DNA from: Streptomyces alboflavus
Lineage (GTDB): Bacteria; Actinomycetota; Actinomycetes; Streptomycetales; Streptomycetaceae
Assembly: GCF_000716675.1 (NCBI RefSeq)
Contig: NZ_JNXT01000017.1
Location: 137,315 to 201,314, forward strand
DNA: 64,000 nucleotides
Direction of reading: 5' to 3'
Shown one piece after another: positions 42,278-50,257 of the stretch (its first letter is position 1; every line of letters begins with the position of its first letter). The notes below the pieces were generated by a model. It made no database searches and had not been told where the DNA came from. It saw only the letters and a list, made by a program, of their open reading frames with translations. The position numbers were made by a program, and so were the translations under genes.

Positions 42278-44073
42278 GCGCCCACCACCACGTCCAGTCC
42301 CCCGCCACCACGCCGGACGACGACGCCGACCTCGCGCGCTGGGACGACGACGGCGCCCCGCCCGCGCAGCCCCGTTCCTCCCCGGCCGCGTGGCTGCGTG
42401 TGGGAGCCGAACTCGGCGACCGGCTGGTCGCCCTCTCCGGCCGCCAGGACCTCCTCGTCACCTGCCGCCCCGGCACGCGCAGCGGCGCACCGGCCGCGTT
42501 CTTCCCCACCCTGGGCGAGGTCGAGTTCGACGCCGGTCTGTTCGCCCCGCTGAAGCCCCACGAGATCCATCCGCGGATCGTGGGTGACGAGGAGCGGTAT
42601 CCCGCTGCCTGGGGCGTGTTCGTCCACGAGGCCGCGCATGCGGCCCACTCCGTGTGGACGGCGCCTGCCGGAGCGAACCCCCGTGTCGTCGAGGCCGCGC
42701 TCCTGCTGGAGGAGAGCCGTGTCGAAGGCGCGCATCTGATCACGCGGCCCACGGACCGCACGTACCTGCGCACCAGTGCCCGAACCCTGGTCATGCCCGA
42801 CATCGCCCACCCCACCCTCCAGGGCATCGATCAGGCCGCCGCCGTGGCGGCTCTGATCCTCGGCCGCCGTGACGTCGGCATCCTGGACGCCGACGAGACC
42901 CGGGCCGTCGCCGATCTGTGCGAAAAGGTGCTGGGCGCAGACCTGCTGGGCACACTCACCCGCATCTGGAATGCAGCGCACCAGTGTGCCGACCACGACG
43001 CCACGACCATGCTCGCGCACGGTCAAGAATGGTGCGACGCTCTGGACACCGCGGCCCCTGCCCTGCCCGTGCCGGAGAACCTCACCGATCTGCTGTCTGG
43101 CGCCGTGGGGGTCGTCATGGACAGCACGGCAGCCACCGACGCCGCCGACCTCGCGGCACAGGCCGCAGCGACCAACGCCACGGCCGCGAAGTCCAAAGCG
43201 CAGGCTCAGGACCGCGCCCAGCGGGCCGGCCAGCGACGCAAAGCCGCCGCCACCGCCAAGTCGGTCTTCAACGCCCGTGGCACCACCGTCAACCCCGACG
43301 GCACACCGGCGCCCTACGGCAACCCGGTCACCGGCACCCGCAGGCCCACCGCCGCCGAGCAGAGTGCCGCCGCGCGCCTGAGCCGCGCCCTGCGTGCCGC
43401 CGCCTACCGCGAGCGGACCGAGGTGCGGACCACCAGCCCCACCCCGCCCGGCCGCCTCAACATGCGCGCGGCCCTCGCCCGCGATGCTCAGCGCGCAGCC
43501 GGATCGGTCCCCACCGCAGAACCGTTCACCCACACCCACCGCCGGAACTCCCCCACCCCACCGCTGCGTGTGGGGATCGCCGTCGACGTCTCCGGCTCCA
43601 TGCGGGCCGCCTGCGCGCCCGTCGCATCCGCTGCCTGGATCGTGGCACGCGCAGCAGCCCTGACCGACCCCGACTCCCGTACCGCCACCATCGCCTATGA
43701 CCAGCACCTGACCGCATTGACCCGACCCACCCACCGAGCACCAGAGCGCGTGACAACGTTCGATGCCAACGGCGGCCACCACAACCTCGGCGACGCCATC
43801 GACGCACTCGACCACGGCCTCGAACTCAGCCGCCCCGGCGCCGGCCGCCTCCTCGTGATCGTCACCGACGCCCACTACGGCAGCGACGAAACCGCTCAAG
43901 CCGTCACCCGCGTCAAGCAGCTCACGGCCGCCGGCTGCGCCGTACTCCAACTCACCCTCACCGCGAACTCCCAGCACTTGCCGGGGACCACCTTGCTGCA
44001 CCTGCCCCGGCCCTCCAGCGCACCCGCCGCCATCGCCACGGCGGCCACAGACGCCATCCGCAGGACCCGCTGA
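42274..44073 (+). CDS. vWA protein with HEAAH metallopeptidase-like domain
   Basis: 599 aa, coupled to the MoxR-type gene (ATGA). The N-terminal half has a zincin-like site HEAAH in FVHEAAHAAHS (about 119-123) followed 30 residues on by EESRVE. A Lys/Ala/Gln helical middle follows. The C terminus is a von Willebrand A domain with an intact MIDAS: DVSGSM (about 437), then a T in the expected region and VTDAHYGSDE. MoxR-vWA pairs assemble or disassemble metal-dependent complexes; the added putative peptidase suggests a proteolytic output. Substrate unknown. Ends AIRRTR. Confidence 0.8.
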   Translation: MSAHHHVQSPATTPDDDADLARWDDDGAPPAQPRSSPAAWLRVGAELGDRLVALSGRQDLLVTCRPGTRSGAPAAFFPTLGEVEFDAGLFAPLKPHEIHPRIVGDEERYPAAWGVFVHEAAHAAHSVWTAPAGANPRVVEAALLLEESRVEGAHLITRPTDRTYLRTSARTLVMPDIAHPTLQGIDQAAAVAALILGRRDVGILDADETRAVADLCEKVLGADLLGTLTRIWNAAHQCADHDATTMLAHGQEWCDALDTAAPALPVPENLTDLLSGAVGVVMDSTAATDAADLAAQAAATNATAAKSKAQAQDRAQRAGQRRKAAATAKSVFNARGTTVNPDGTPAPYGNPVTGTRRPTAAEQSAAARLSRALRAAAYRERTEVRTTSPTPPGRLNMRAALARDAQRAAGSVPTAEPFTHTHRRNSPTPPLRVGIAVDVSGSMRAACAPVASAAWIVARAAALTDPDSRTATIAYDQHLTALTRPTHRAPERVTTFDANGGHHNLGDAIDALDHGLELSRPGAGRLLVIVTDAHYGSDETAQAVTRVKQLTAAGCAVLQLTLTANSQHLPGTTLLHLPRPSSAPAAIATAATDAIRRTR

Positions 44074-44107
44074 GACGACGCAGAAGACAGAAAGCAGGAA
44101 CAACCAC

Positions 44108-44605
44108 GTGGCAGTCCGTACATCATTCGAAGTTGTCCACAGCTGTGGACACACCCAGCTGCATGATCTGTCCGACCGGCCCGCCGACAAGCGGGCCTCC
44201 TTCGCCCGCTGGCTCGCCTCCAAGGACTGCACCGACTGCTGGAAGGCCGCCCGCGACAACGACAGCGCCAGCAAGGAGGAGTGGCTCGCCGCCCGTCGCG
44301 CCGCCGAACAGCAGGCCGCCGCCGACTGGGCCGCCCAGTTCGAGATGCCCCCGCTCGAAGGCCCGGAGAAGGCGCTGGACTGGGGCGAACGCTCCCGCCA
44401 CCAGTTGGTCACCGCCGCCTACACCGCCCTGGTCACCGAAGGCACCTGGGACGAGGCGGACTGGGCCGCACTCGAAGAGAAGATCCGCACGATCAGCCGC
44501 GCCGGGTGGTGGATCGACCAAAGAGACGCCGAAGGAACCGACCTTCCCGAGCTTCTCGACGCCGCCACCGAGGCTGACCTCGGCACCGAGAACCCGTTCC
44601 GCTAG
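44108..44605 (+). CDS. Protein with N-terminal Cys/His cluster
   Basis: 165 aa, GTG start. Residues 10-45 have HSCGHTQLHDL and DCTDCWKAARD, a possible zinc site also seen in short actinophage proteins. The rest is helical (EEWLAARRAAEQQAAADWAAQF, WDEADWAALEEKIRTIS). Ends ENPFR. Last gene before module 4, possibly the end of the operon; a weak stem GGTCCGG/CCGGACC follows at 44607-44634. Confidence 0.6.
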   Translation: MAVRTSFEVVHSCGHTQLHDLSDRPADKRASFARWLASKDCTDCWKAARDNDSASKEEWLAARRAAEQQAAADWAAQFEMPPLEGPEKALDWGERSRHQLVTAAYTALVTEGTWDEADWAALEEKIRTISRAGWWIDQRDAEGTDLPELLDAATEADLGTENPFR

Positions 44606-44644
44606 AGGTCCGGGCGAACGCTGCGGGCCGGACCGCGCGACGCG

Positions 44645-44689
44645 TTATACCCCACGATCCCCGGTTAGCAAAACCGGGGATCGTCCGGA
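44645..44689 (+). promoter_or_regulatory. Promoter/5'-hairpin module, copy 4
   Basis: TTATAC, six bases, then ATCCCCGGTT-AGCAA-AACCGGGGAT (44657-44681), extended by flanking G/C, and TCCGGA. Spacing identical to the other three copies; a GCG before the TTATA is shared with copy 2. The next gene starts 82 nt downstream. Confidence 0.8.
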
Positions 44690-44738
44690 CCATTGTCCTT
44701 CCACCGCCGCCCGTGCCGTTCGTGGAAGGACCCTCGCT

Positions 44739-45158
44739 GTGCCCCAAGCTGCCCGCCCGCCGTACGTTCCCGAAGACATCCTCACGCCCGAGAGGGACAT
44801 GACCCACAGCCACTTCCGGCCCGGCGACCAGGTCGTCATCCTCAAGGGCGTCGCCGGCGGGGAGCTGTGGGGCGATGCCATGACGGTGGTGGCCCCGTCC
44901 TGGCACACGCCCACCGAGGAGGACGGATGGCGGCTGCGCGACCCCAACGGCGGGCAGCAGACCTTCGTCACCGCCCACCCCCGCTACCTGGTCCACCTCT
45001 CGCGGCGCTGCCCCGACTGCCTTATCTACCTGCGCGCCCTGGAGGACTACCTGATACCGAAGTTCACCGACGCGGGCACCGTGATCGACTGCGCGTGGTA
45101 CTTCACCACCGACAAGAACCAGATCGTGCACATCGCCGACCGTGGGAACGGCCAGTGA
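44739..45158 (+). CDS. Small protein upstream of the relaxase-like gene
   Basis: 139 aa from GTG 44739 (AAGGA, eight-base spacer); an internal ATG at 44799 is an alternative. Residues 22-110 form a beta-rich unit (FRPGDQVVILKGVAGGELWGDAMTVVAPSW..., LRDPNGGQQTFVTAHPRYLVHL) followed by CPDCLIYLRALEDYL, a CxxC. The stop overlaps the next GTG, so it is coupled to the relaxase-like protein and may be its accessory. Confidence 0.6.
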   Translation: MPQAARPPYVPEDILTPERDMTHSHFRPGDQVVILKGVAGGELWGDAMTVVAPSWHTPTEEDGWRLRDPNGGQQTFVTAHPRYLVHLSRRCPDCLIYLRALEDYLIPKFTDAGTVIDCAWYFTTDKNQIVHIADRGNGQ

Positions 45159-46057
45159 TCGCCCACGTCTTGGAGGCGGAACACTTTCCCTCCCTCCCCC
45201 TCTCCGTCGCTCTGGGCCGTCCCGTTGCCGAACAGGACGTGCTGGGCGAGGTGGTGGTGGCCCACTCGCACACCGAGCACAGCTACGCCCAGGGCAGTCC
45301 GCAGGAGTGGATGTTCGCCGACTGGGAGGACCATCTCCTGGAACCGGTCAGCCTCCACCCCTACGCTGCCGGGCCAGGCGCCAACGCCCCCGAAATCTTC
45401 CATCTGGCGGTCCGGCTGCATCCCACGGACCGGGCCCTGCACCCGTCGGAGTGGGCGGAGATCGCGCAGCGGCTGGCCCACGTCACCGGCCTCACCGTTC
45501 CGGGGACCGAGCAAACGTGCCGCTGGGTGGCCCTCCAGGCGCAGCCCGGCCGCCTCGACATCATCGCCAACCTCATTCGCAGCGACGGCGTTTGGGCCCG
45601 CCAGCCCCACCTGCTGCACCGGGCGCTCATGGACGAGTGCCGGCGCATCGAGGACGATCTCGGCCTCGTCCCGGCGCAACCCCGACAGGGGCGTCCGCTC
45701 ACCGCGATGCTGCCCGCAGCGCGCCCCGCGCTGCCACGGGCAACAGAGGATCAGTCCCCGCCCTTCGTCGCCGCCCAGCTCGCCACGCTCATGTGCCAGC
45801 TCGCCGACGAGACCAACGGGCCGATCGCCTCGGTGCGCGGCCTGGTCGAGCAGGCCGCGCACCGCCTGGAGGAACTGCCCCACGCCTACGGGCCCGATGC
45901 GGGACACCGGCTGGAGTGGATCGCCCGGCGTCTGTACGGCATCCAGCAGGACCTGGAAGCGATAGCAGCGGATCTGCCCGGCGGCAACCAGCGCGCCGCT
46001 ATGGCCCCCCGCGTACCTGCCGCCCCTCTTGGCGCGCCCGCGCGCCGCTCGCGCTGA
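45155..46057 (+). CDS. Relaxase-like (MobA type) protein lacking the His triad
   Basis: 300 aa. Residues 81-171 match the core of streptomycete relaxases: IFHLAVRLHPTDRALHPSEWAEIAQRLAHVTGL, TCRWVALQ, and HRALMDECRRIEDDLGL. The segment that in active relaxases reads DHxHxxATL is here GRLDIIANL, so both metal-binding histidines are gone. The N-terminal part (MIAHVLEAEHF...) still aligns in layout with relaxase starts. It is probably catalytically dead and may bind the transfer origin or the real relaxase. The C terminus is helical and ends APARRSR. I see no intact relaxase in the window. Confidence 0.65.
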   Translation: MIAHVLEAEHFPSLPLSVALGRPVAEQDVLGEVVVAHSHTEHSYAQGSPQEWMFADWEDHLLEPVSLHPYAAGPGANAPEIFHLAVRLHPTDRALHPSEWAEIAQRLAHVTGLTVPGTEQTCRWVALQAQPGRLDIIANLIRSDGVWARQPHLLHRALMDECRRIEDDLGLVPAQPRQGRPLTAMLPAARPALPRATEDQSPPFVAAQLATLMCQLADETNGPIASVRGLVEQAAHRLEELPHAYGPDAGHRLEWIARRLYGIQQDLEAIAADLPGGNQRAAMAPRVPAAPLGAPARRSR

Positions 46058-46080
46058 ACACCCCCGAGAAAGTCCCGCCC

Positions 46081-46788
46081 TTGGCCATTGCCGACCGCAA
46101 TCTGACCCTGCAACGCGACGTGCACTCCGGCGAAGTCCTCGCCCGCGGAGGCGACCCGGAAGCGCACAGCATCCTGGAGCGCACCGGCTTCGTTCCCGTC
46201 GTCCGCGTGCACGAGCGCTACCACCGCCTGCCCACCGGCCTCGACGAGGCCGAGGAGGAACGTCTGGCCACCCGGGCCGTGGCACGGCTGCGTGCCGTCA
46301 AGTACGACGTCGACTGCGACGCGGCGTTTGAGACCGAACGGCGCGAGGCGCACTATCTCCCGATCGGCGCCTTGGTCGCCCACCAGGCCGAACGCATCCG
46401 CCAGGCGACCACCACCGAGGAGGTCGCGGACGCGCTGACCGAACTCACCGCCGCCCACGACGGTGTCCTGGCCGCCCTCGACGACGTCCTCACGGCAACG
46501 ATCGAGTTCCACATGGGCCTTGGCGGAGCAGCCGACATCGCCACCGCCGGGCGTCTGCGCTACCTCGCCGAAGGCCGCCTGGGCGTCATCCGCTCCGACC
46601 TGGCCGGGGTGCGTGCCGACCTCGCCGACCGGCACGAACCTCACCCGCAGCGCAGCGTGTGCAGCGCCGAAGTCGGACCCACCGAGCGCGAAGCCTCCGC
46701 CGTCTGCGGCTGCCCGCCCCCGTCCCGGACCACCCCCGCACCCAGCCCGCCGCCCGCTTCCCCGGCGCCCGCCGGACGGCGGCGCTGA
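46081..46788 (+). CDS. Recurrent small domain fused to a helical domain
   Basis: 235 aa, TTG start. Residues 5-82 are the small domain (LTLQRDVHSGEVLARGGDPEAHSILERTGFVPVVRVHERYHRLPTG...RAVARLRAVKYDVDCD). Residues 95-185 are helical (LVAHQAERIRQATTTEEVADALTELTAAHDGVLAALDDVLTAT, LRYLAEGRLGVIRSDLAGVRADL). A linker with two Cys ends APAGRRR. Confidence 0.65.
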   Translation: MAIADRNLTLQRDVHSGEVLARGGDPEAHSILERTGFVPVVRVHERYHRLPTGLDEAEEERLATRAVARLRAVKYDVDCDAAFETERREAHYLPIGALVAHQAERIRQATTTEEVADALTELTAAHDGVLAALDDVLTATIEFHMGLGGAADIATAGRLRYLAEGRLGVIRSDLAGVRADLADRHEPHPQRSVCSAEVGPTEREASAVCGCPPPSRTTPAPSPPPASPAPAGRRR

Positions 46789-46808
46789 CCCCCATCCCCG
46801 AGGAACCC

Positions 46809-47549
46809 ATGCACGACCACGAATCCGCCCCCGATCTCGCGTCTTTCGCCATCGCCCTCGCCGACGAACTCCCCGGCAACTGGACCAGTGAGCACCAGAT
46901 ACATGCGCACTACCCCGACCAGTTCGCCCGCGCCGAACACGTCTGGGACATGGACCTGGTCGCGCACGCGATTGCCGAGCACGTCCTGGACCAGGACGCG
47001 GTCCTCACCCGCGACGATGGCGCCCGCCTGTATGTCATCGCGCGCCCCCGCAGCGGCGAGGAGTTCCTCGTCGGCGCCATCGCCCCGGCCGACCTCCCCG
47101 CGGACGCCTTCCACGCCGTACGAGAGCCCGACGGCATCGCCGTCCCCGACGACCCGGTCCAAGCCGCCGCGGACATCACCACCGACCTGCTGCCCCGCTA
47201 CGACAAGGCCCTCGCCCAGGTCCACGACAACGCCGCCCGCCTCACCCCGGCCACGCCCCCGGAACTTGTGGTGATCACGTTGAGCGGGCGGGACTTCCAC
47301 GTCACCAAGCCGGAGCGGGCGGATGCCGCCCAGATCCTCGCCGACAACGGCTGTGTCTACGACCGGGACCAGGACGCGTTCGTCCTGTCCTGCGAAGACA
47401 CCGCCGCACAGGCCCAGGCGATCCAGCAGGCGGCAGCGCAACTGGACCGGCTCGGCATCGGCGTCAGCGTGCGGCTCCCGCAGGCCAAGCCCGCCCTGGA
47501 CACCACCCCCGTCGCGGCCCCGTCCAAGTCGCCCGCACGGCGGCGGTAG
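46809..47549 (+). CDS. LPGxW protein with C-terminal small domain
   Basis: 246 aa from ATG 46809 after GAGGAACCC. Paralogue of 29492: LASFAIALADELPGNWTSEHQIHAHYPDQF, VWDMDLVAHAIAEHVLDQDAVL, FLVGAIAP, LLPRYDKALAQV. Then comes the small domain (VVITLSGRDFHVTKPERADAAQILADNGCVYDRDQDAFVLSC...AAAQLDRLGIGVSVRL). Ends SPARRR. The order is opposite to 35148 and 37161. Confidence 0.65.
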   Translation: MHDHESAPDLASFAIALADELPGNWTSEHQIHAHYPDQFARAEHVWDMDLVAHAIAEHVLDQDAVLTRDDGARLYVIARPRSGEEFLVGAIAPADLPADAFHAVREPDGIAVPDDPVQAAADITTDLLPRYDKALAQVHDNAARLTPATPPELVVITLSGRDFHVTKPERADAAQILADNGCVYDRDQDAFVLSCEDTAAQAQAIQQAAAQLDRLGIGVSVRLPQAKPALDTTPVAAPSKSPARRR

Positions 47550-47574
47550 CCCCCAGAAGAAGGGAGGAGCCCTC

Positions 47575-47985
47575 GTGGGCAACAGAGCCGACGGCTACGG
47601 CAGCGACGTAGAGATCTACCGCAAGCCCCTGACCGACACGATCTATGCCGAGACCCCCACCGGTGCGCCCGAGCAGCTCCTGACCCTGCTCGACGCCCTC
47701 GGCCTGGAACGCAAGACCACGGTGACGACCGGCCCCGTCTACACCTGGCACGAAGTCCCCGGCCACCTCAGCGAGGCCGAGCAGAAGAAGGCCGCCACCC
47801 GGGCCCTGCCCTCCCTGCTCCTGGCCGGATACGTCGTCAACATCCCCGACGAACTCTTCGACCCCACCGCCTACCAGGAAGCGGTCGCGGACATCCGCAA
47901 TCACCGCCACCCCACCGCCGCACCGCCAGCCAGCACCCGGCCCGCGGCCAAGGCCCCCAGCCGCACCACTCCTGCCCGGCGGTGA
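47575..47985 (+). CDS. Stand-alone small-domain-like protein
   Basis: 136 aa, GTG after AGGGAGGAG. Residues 10-100: DVEIYRKPLTDTIYAETPTGAPEQLLTLLDALGLE...YTWHEVPGHLSEAEQKKAATRALPSLLLAGYVVNIPDELF, a longer version of the recurrent small domain. Paralogue of the next gene. Tail ends TTPARR. The stop overlaps a GTG that could start the next gene. Confidence 0.6.
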   Translation: MGNRADGYGSDVEIYRKPLTDTIYAETPTGAPEQLLTLLDALGLERKTTVTTGPVYTWHEVPGHLSEAEQKKAATRALPSLLLAGYVVNIPDELFDPTAYQEAVADIRNHRHPTAAPPASTRPAAKAPSRTTPARR

Positions 47986-48011
47986 ACCACCACGCCCCGG
48001 AGCCCCCGCCT

Positions 48012-48389
48012 ATGACGCTCGCCGACGAGCACGACGTCGACGTCCTGATCTACCACCGCGACGGCACCATCTTCGTCGACAGCCGCACCGGCGCCCCCGA
48101 ACACCTCCTGGAGCTGCTCGACGGACTCGGCCTCGACCCTCACTGCGCACCCGAGGAAGACGACCAATGGCATCAAGTCCCTGAGCACTGGAACGAGATC
48201 GCCGTGAAACAGATGGCCGACCGCGCAGTCCCCCTGCTGACCAGCGCCGGATACCGCATCTCCATCGACACCGTCATCGGCGGCACCGCCTACCAAGCCG
48301 CCCGCGCCACAACACGACCGTCGCCACCGGCCCCAGCCCCCGCGACACCACCCTCCGCAGGAAGCCACCGCTCCCGCCGATCCCCCTGA
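48012..48389 (+). CDS. Stand-alone small-domain-like protein
   Basis: 125 aa from ATG 48012 (GGAG nine bases upstream); a GTG at 47982 overlapping the previous stop is an alternative. Residues 6-100: HDVDVLIYHRDGTIFVDSRTGAPEHLLELLDGLGLD...WHQVPEHWNEIAVKQMADRAVPLLTSAGYRISID. Clearly a tandem duplicate of 47575. Ends HRSRRSP. Confidence 0.6.
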   Translation: MTLADEHDVDVLIYHRDGTIFVDSRTGAPEHLLELLDGLGLDPHCAPEEDDQWHQVPEHWNEIAVKQMADRAVPLLTSAGYRISIDTVIGGTAYQAARATTRPSPPAPAPATPPSAGSHRSRRSP

Positions 48390-48400
48390 CCGCCCTCTTC

Positions 48401-48426
48401 GGCCGGCCCCTGAAACGGGGCCGGCC
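48401..48426. terminator. Strong GC hairpin
   Basis: GGCCGGCCCC-TGAAAC-GGGGCCGGCC, a perfect 10-bp stem with a six-base loop, 12 nt after a stop codon. No T run. It may be a partial terminator or an mRNA-end stabiliser inside the array. Confidence 0.5.
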
Positions 48427-48449
48427 CCACCGCCCGAGAGAGACCGCAC

Positions 48450-48635
48450 ATCCCCGCACCCGACCACACGCCCCCGCCCATCACTTCCACGCGAAAGCCG
48501 CGCCTGGCCGCGGCCCTGTTCCGCCACTACCTGCGCGCCGTCGCCGTCGGCAGCACGGAGCGCCCGATCCCGCTGGCCGGCGCCCGGCCAGAAGCCACCC
48601 TCAGCGAAGCCCGCCGCCTCGGCCGACGCGGCTGA
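48450..48635 (+). CDS. 61-aa basic helical peptide, ATC start
   Basis: No ATG, GTG or TTG is in frame; ATC 48450 lies six bases after GAGAGA. The frame has strong GC3 and reads as an amphipathic helix pair: PRLAAALFRHYLRAVAVGSTERPIPLAGARPEATLSEARRLGRRG. The gap it fills would otherwise be empty. Net strongly basic; possibly a nucleic-acid-binding peptide. Unknown family. Confidence 0.5.
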   Translation: MPAPDHTPPPITSTRKPRLAAALFRHYLRAVAVGSTERPIPLAGARPEATLSEARRLGRRG

Positions 48636-48664
48636 CCACCCCTCTCCCTTGCCCCAGGAGGCCC

Positions 48665-49054
48665 ATGACCGACCCGTCCAACTCCCCCGTACACCTCGCT
48701 AGAGACATCGCCTTCCGCTTGAGGGTCCTGGACGAATACCTCACCCAGGCCACACCGAGCCAGGCTGCCGAGATCCTCAGCGAGGTCTTCGACCTCGAAG
48801 ACGGGCTCGTGACCGGGGTGACCCACCTGGTGGAGACCGGCTCCCGGTTCGCCCAGGGCCAGGCCCACCGCGGCATGCTCCCGCCCGAGGTGTGGCTCGC
48901 GATGGGCCGGTCCGCCAACGAACTGCACCGCGTCGGCACGGATCTTGACGAGCACACCGACGCCATCAAGCAGCTCGGGAGACCACCCGCCGCAGTAAGC
49001 ACCACGCCGCCCAACCCCGTCGCCTCCGCCATGGTCGTCAGGAGGAGCCGCTGA
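48665..49054 (+). CDS. Helical protein with Arg tail
   Basis: 129 aa, ATG after CCAGGAGGCCC. Helices at 10-105 (VHLARDIAFRLRVLDEYLTQATPSQAAEILSEVFDLEDGLVTGVTHLVETGSRF, WLAMGRSANELHRVGTDLDEHTDAIKQL). Similar in plan to 34595. Ends VVRRSR. Its stop overlaps the CTG of the next gene (CTGA). Confidence 0.65.
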   Translation: MTDPSNSPVHLARDIAFRLRVLDEYLTQATPSQAAEILSEVFDLEDGLVTGVTHLVETGSRFAQGQAHRGMLPPEVWLAMGRSANELHRVGTDLDEHTDAIKQLGRPPAAVSTTPPNPVASAMVVRRSR

Positions 49055-49860
49055 AGAAGCAGCAGTGGACCGGCTGGGGCCCCGGCGCCCAGCAGGCCGA
49101 ACAGCACTACCTGGTCGAGCCCCGCTACCTCGCAGGCGGCGGCGACATCCGCTACGTCAGCGAGTTCCTTCGCGCCTCCGGCTGGAGTGACAAGTCCAAG
49201 ACCGGCGGACCGCTGGTCTTCGACAGCCCCGACAAGTCCGTCCGCATCGGATACGACCCCTTCACGCAGCCCGGCGGGTGGACGATCTCCGGGAAGGCCG
49301 CCCCCGGCCAGGAAGCCTGGCACGCCACGTTCACCCGCCAGGTGCCCGTGGAGATCGTCGCCGGGTTCACCGACGCGCTCACCCGCCCCCGCTCCGCGCA
49401 CGCGCCCAACGTGTGGGCGCCCCTGCAGGAGCAGCGCTGGAAGACCGAGCAGGGCCAGCACTTCACCGCCATGAGCCCCGACGGCGGCGCCTGGATGCAG
49501 TTCCACCAGTCCAAGCCCGGCGAGGCGCTGTGGTGGGCCGGGGCCCGCAACGAGCACGGGCGCGTCTGGGACGCCAGTTTCACCAGCAGCACACCGATGC
49601 ACCTCATCCAGGCATTCAGCACCGCGCTGTCCGACCCACAGCAGGTCATCCGTCCGCGCGGACATGTACCGCCGTCCACCCGCATCCGCACCACGTCCGT
49701 GTCGGTGCGGCCCGACGAACTGTCCGCCTGGCAGCAGACCCGCATCCGCGCCGCCCGCGCCGCCACCTGGGCCCGCAACTCCTGGGCCTCCACCCGGCCC
49801 CGACGCCAGACACCCACCGCCGGTCCGTACGCGCAGGCAAGCTCCCGGACCCGCCGCTGA
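49051..49860 (+). CDS. DUF317 protein, CTG start
   Basis: 269 aa from CTG 49051, with AGGAGGAG a few bases upstream and a CTGA overlap with the previous stop. The first usual start (GTG 49342) would lose the whole first DUF317 unit, including YLVEPRYLAGGGDIRYV and WHATFTRQVPVEIVAGFTDAL. The second unit has WDASFTSSTPMHLIQAFSTAL. Ends SSRTRR. Close relative of 50254 and 52455. Confidence 0.8.
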   Translation: MKKQQWTGWGPGAQQAEQHYLVEPRYLAGGGDIRYVSEFLRASGWSDKSKTGGPLVFDSPDKSVRIGYDPFTQPGGWTISGKAAPGQEAWHATFTRQVPVEIVAGFTDALTRPRSAHAPNVWAPLQEQRWKTEQGQHFTAMSPDGGAWMQFHQSKPGEALWWAGARNEHGRVWDASFTSSTPMHLIQAFSTALSDPQQVIRPRGHVPPSTRIRTTSVSVRPDELSAWQQTRIRAARAATWARNSWASTRPRRQTPTAGPYAQASSRTRR

Positions 49861-49912
49861 CCGGCCCCCGGCCCTCCGGCCGTCCCCGTCCTCTCACTGA
49901 AAGCACCCCAAC

Positions 49913-50257
49913 TTGCCCCACCACGCACCCGATGCCCCCACCCCCGGCCAGATCCGTCAGGCCACGAGCACCCTCGCCAATCTCGCGGCCTACCTCCGTA
50001 CGCATCCCCCGCTGCACGACGTACTGCCGCTGCTCGCGCCACTGCTCGACGAGGACGACGGCGTCCCGATCCAGCTCGGCAACATCCTGCGCTGCAGCGA
50101 GCACCTCATCGGCCAGCAGGCCGCGTTCCCCCTGAGCGCCGAACTCCGCCTGAGCACGGAAGCCTTCCGCGAAGCCGCCCAGGAGGCCACGGACTGGCAT
50201 GTTCTGCACTGGGACATCCAGCGGCTGCGTACGCAGACCGGCGCCCCGGGACGATGA
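49913..50257 (+). CDS. Helical protein
   Basis: 114 aa, TTG start after a GAAAG-type site. Helices at 12-105 (GQIRQATSTLANLAAYLRTHPPLHDVLPLLAPLL, GNILRCSEHLIGQQAAFPLSAELRLSTEAFREAAQEATDWHVLHWDIQRLR). Ends TGAPGR. The stop overlaps the ATG of the following DUF317 gene. Confidence 0.6.
   Translation: MPHHAPDAPTPGQIRQATSTLANLAAYLRTHPPLHDVLPLLAPLLDEDDGVPIQLGNILRCSEHLIGQQAAFPLSAELRLSTEAFREAAQEATDWHVLHWDIQRLRTQTGAPGR

Noticed and set aside
15571..44689. The four inverted repeats as CRISPR repeats, integron attC sites or terminators
   Set aside because: They are 4-13 kb apart with no spacer array, have no integrase partner or attC boxes, sit before rather than after genes, and have no T run.
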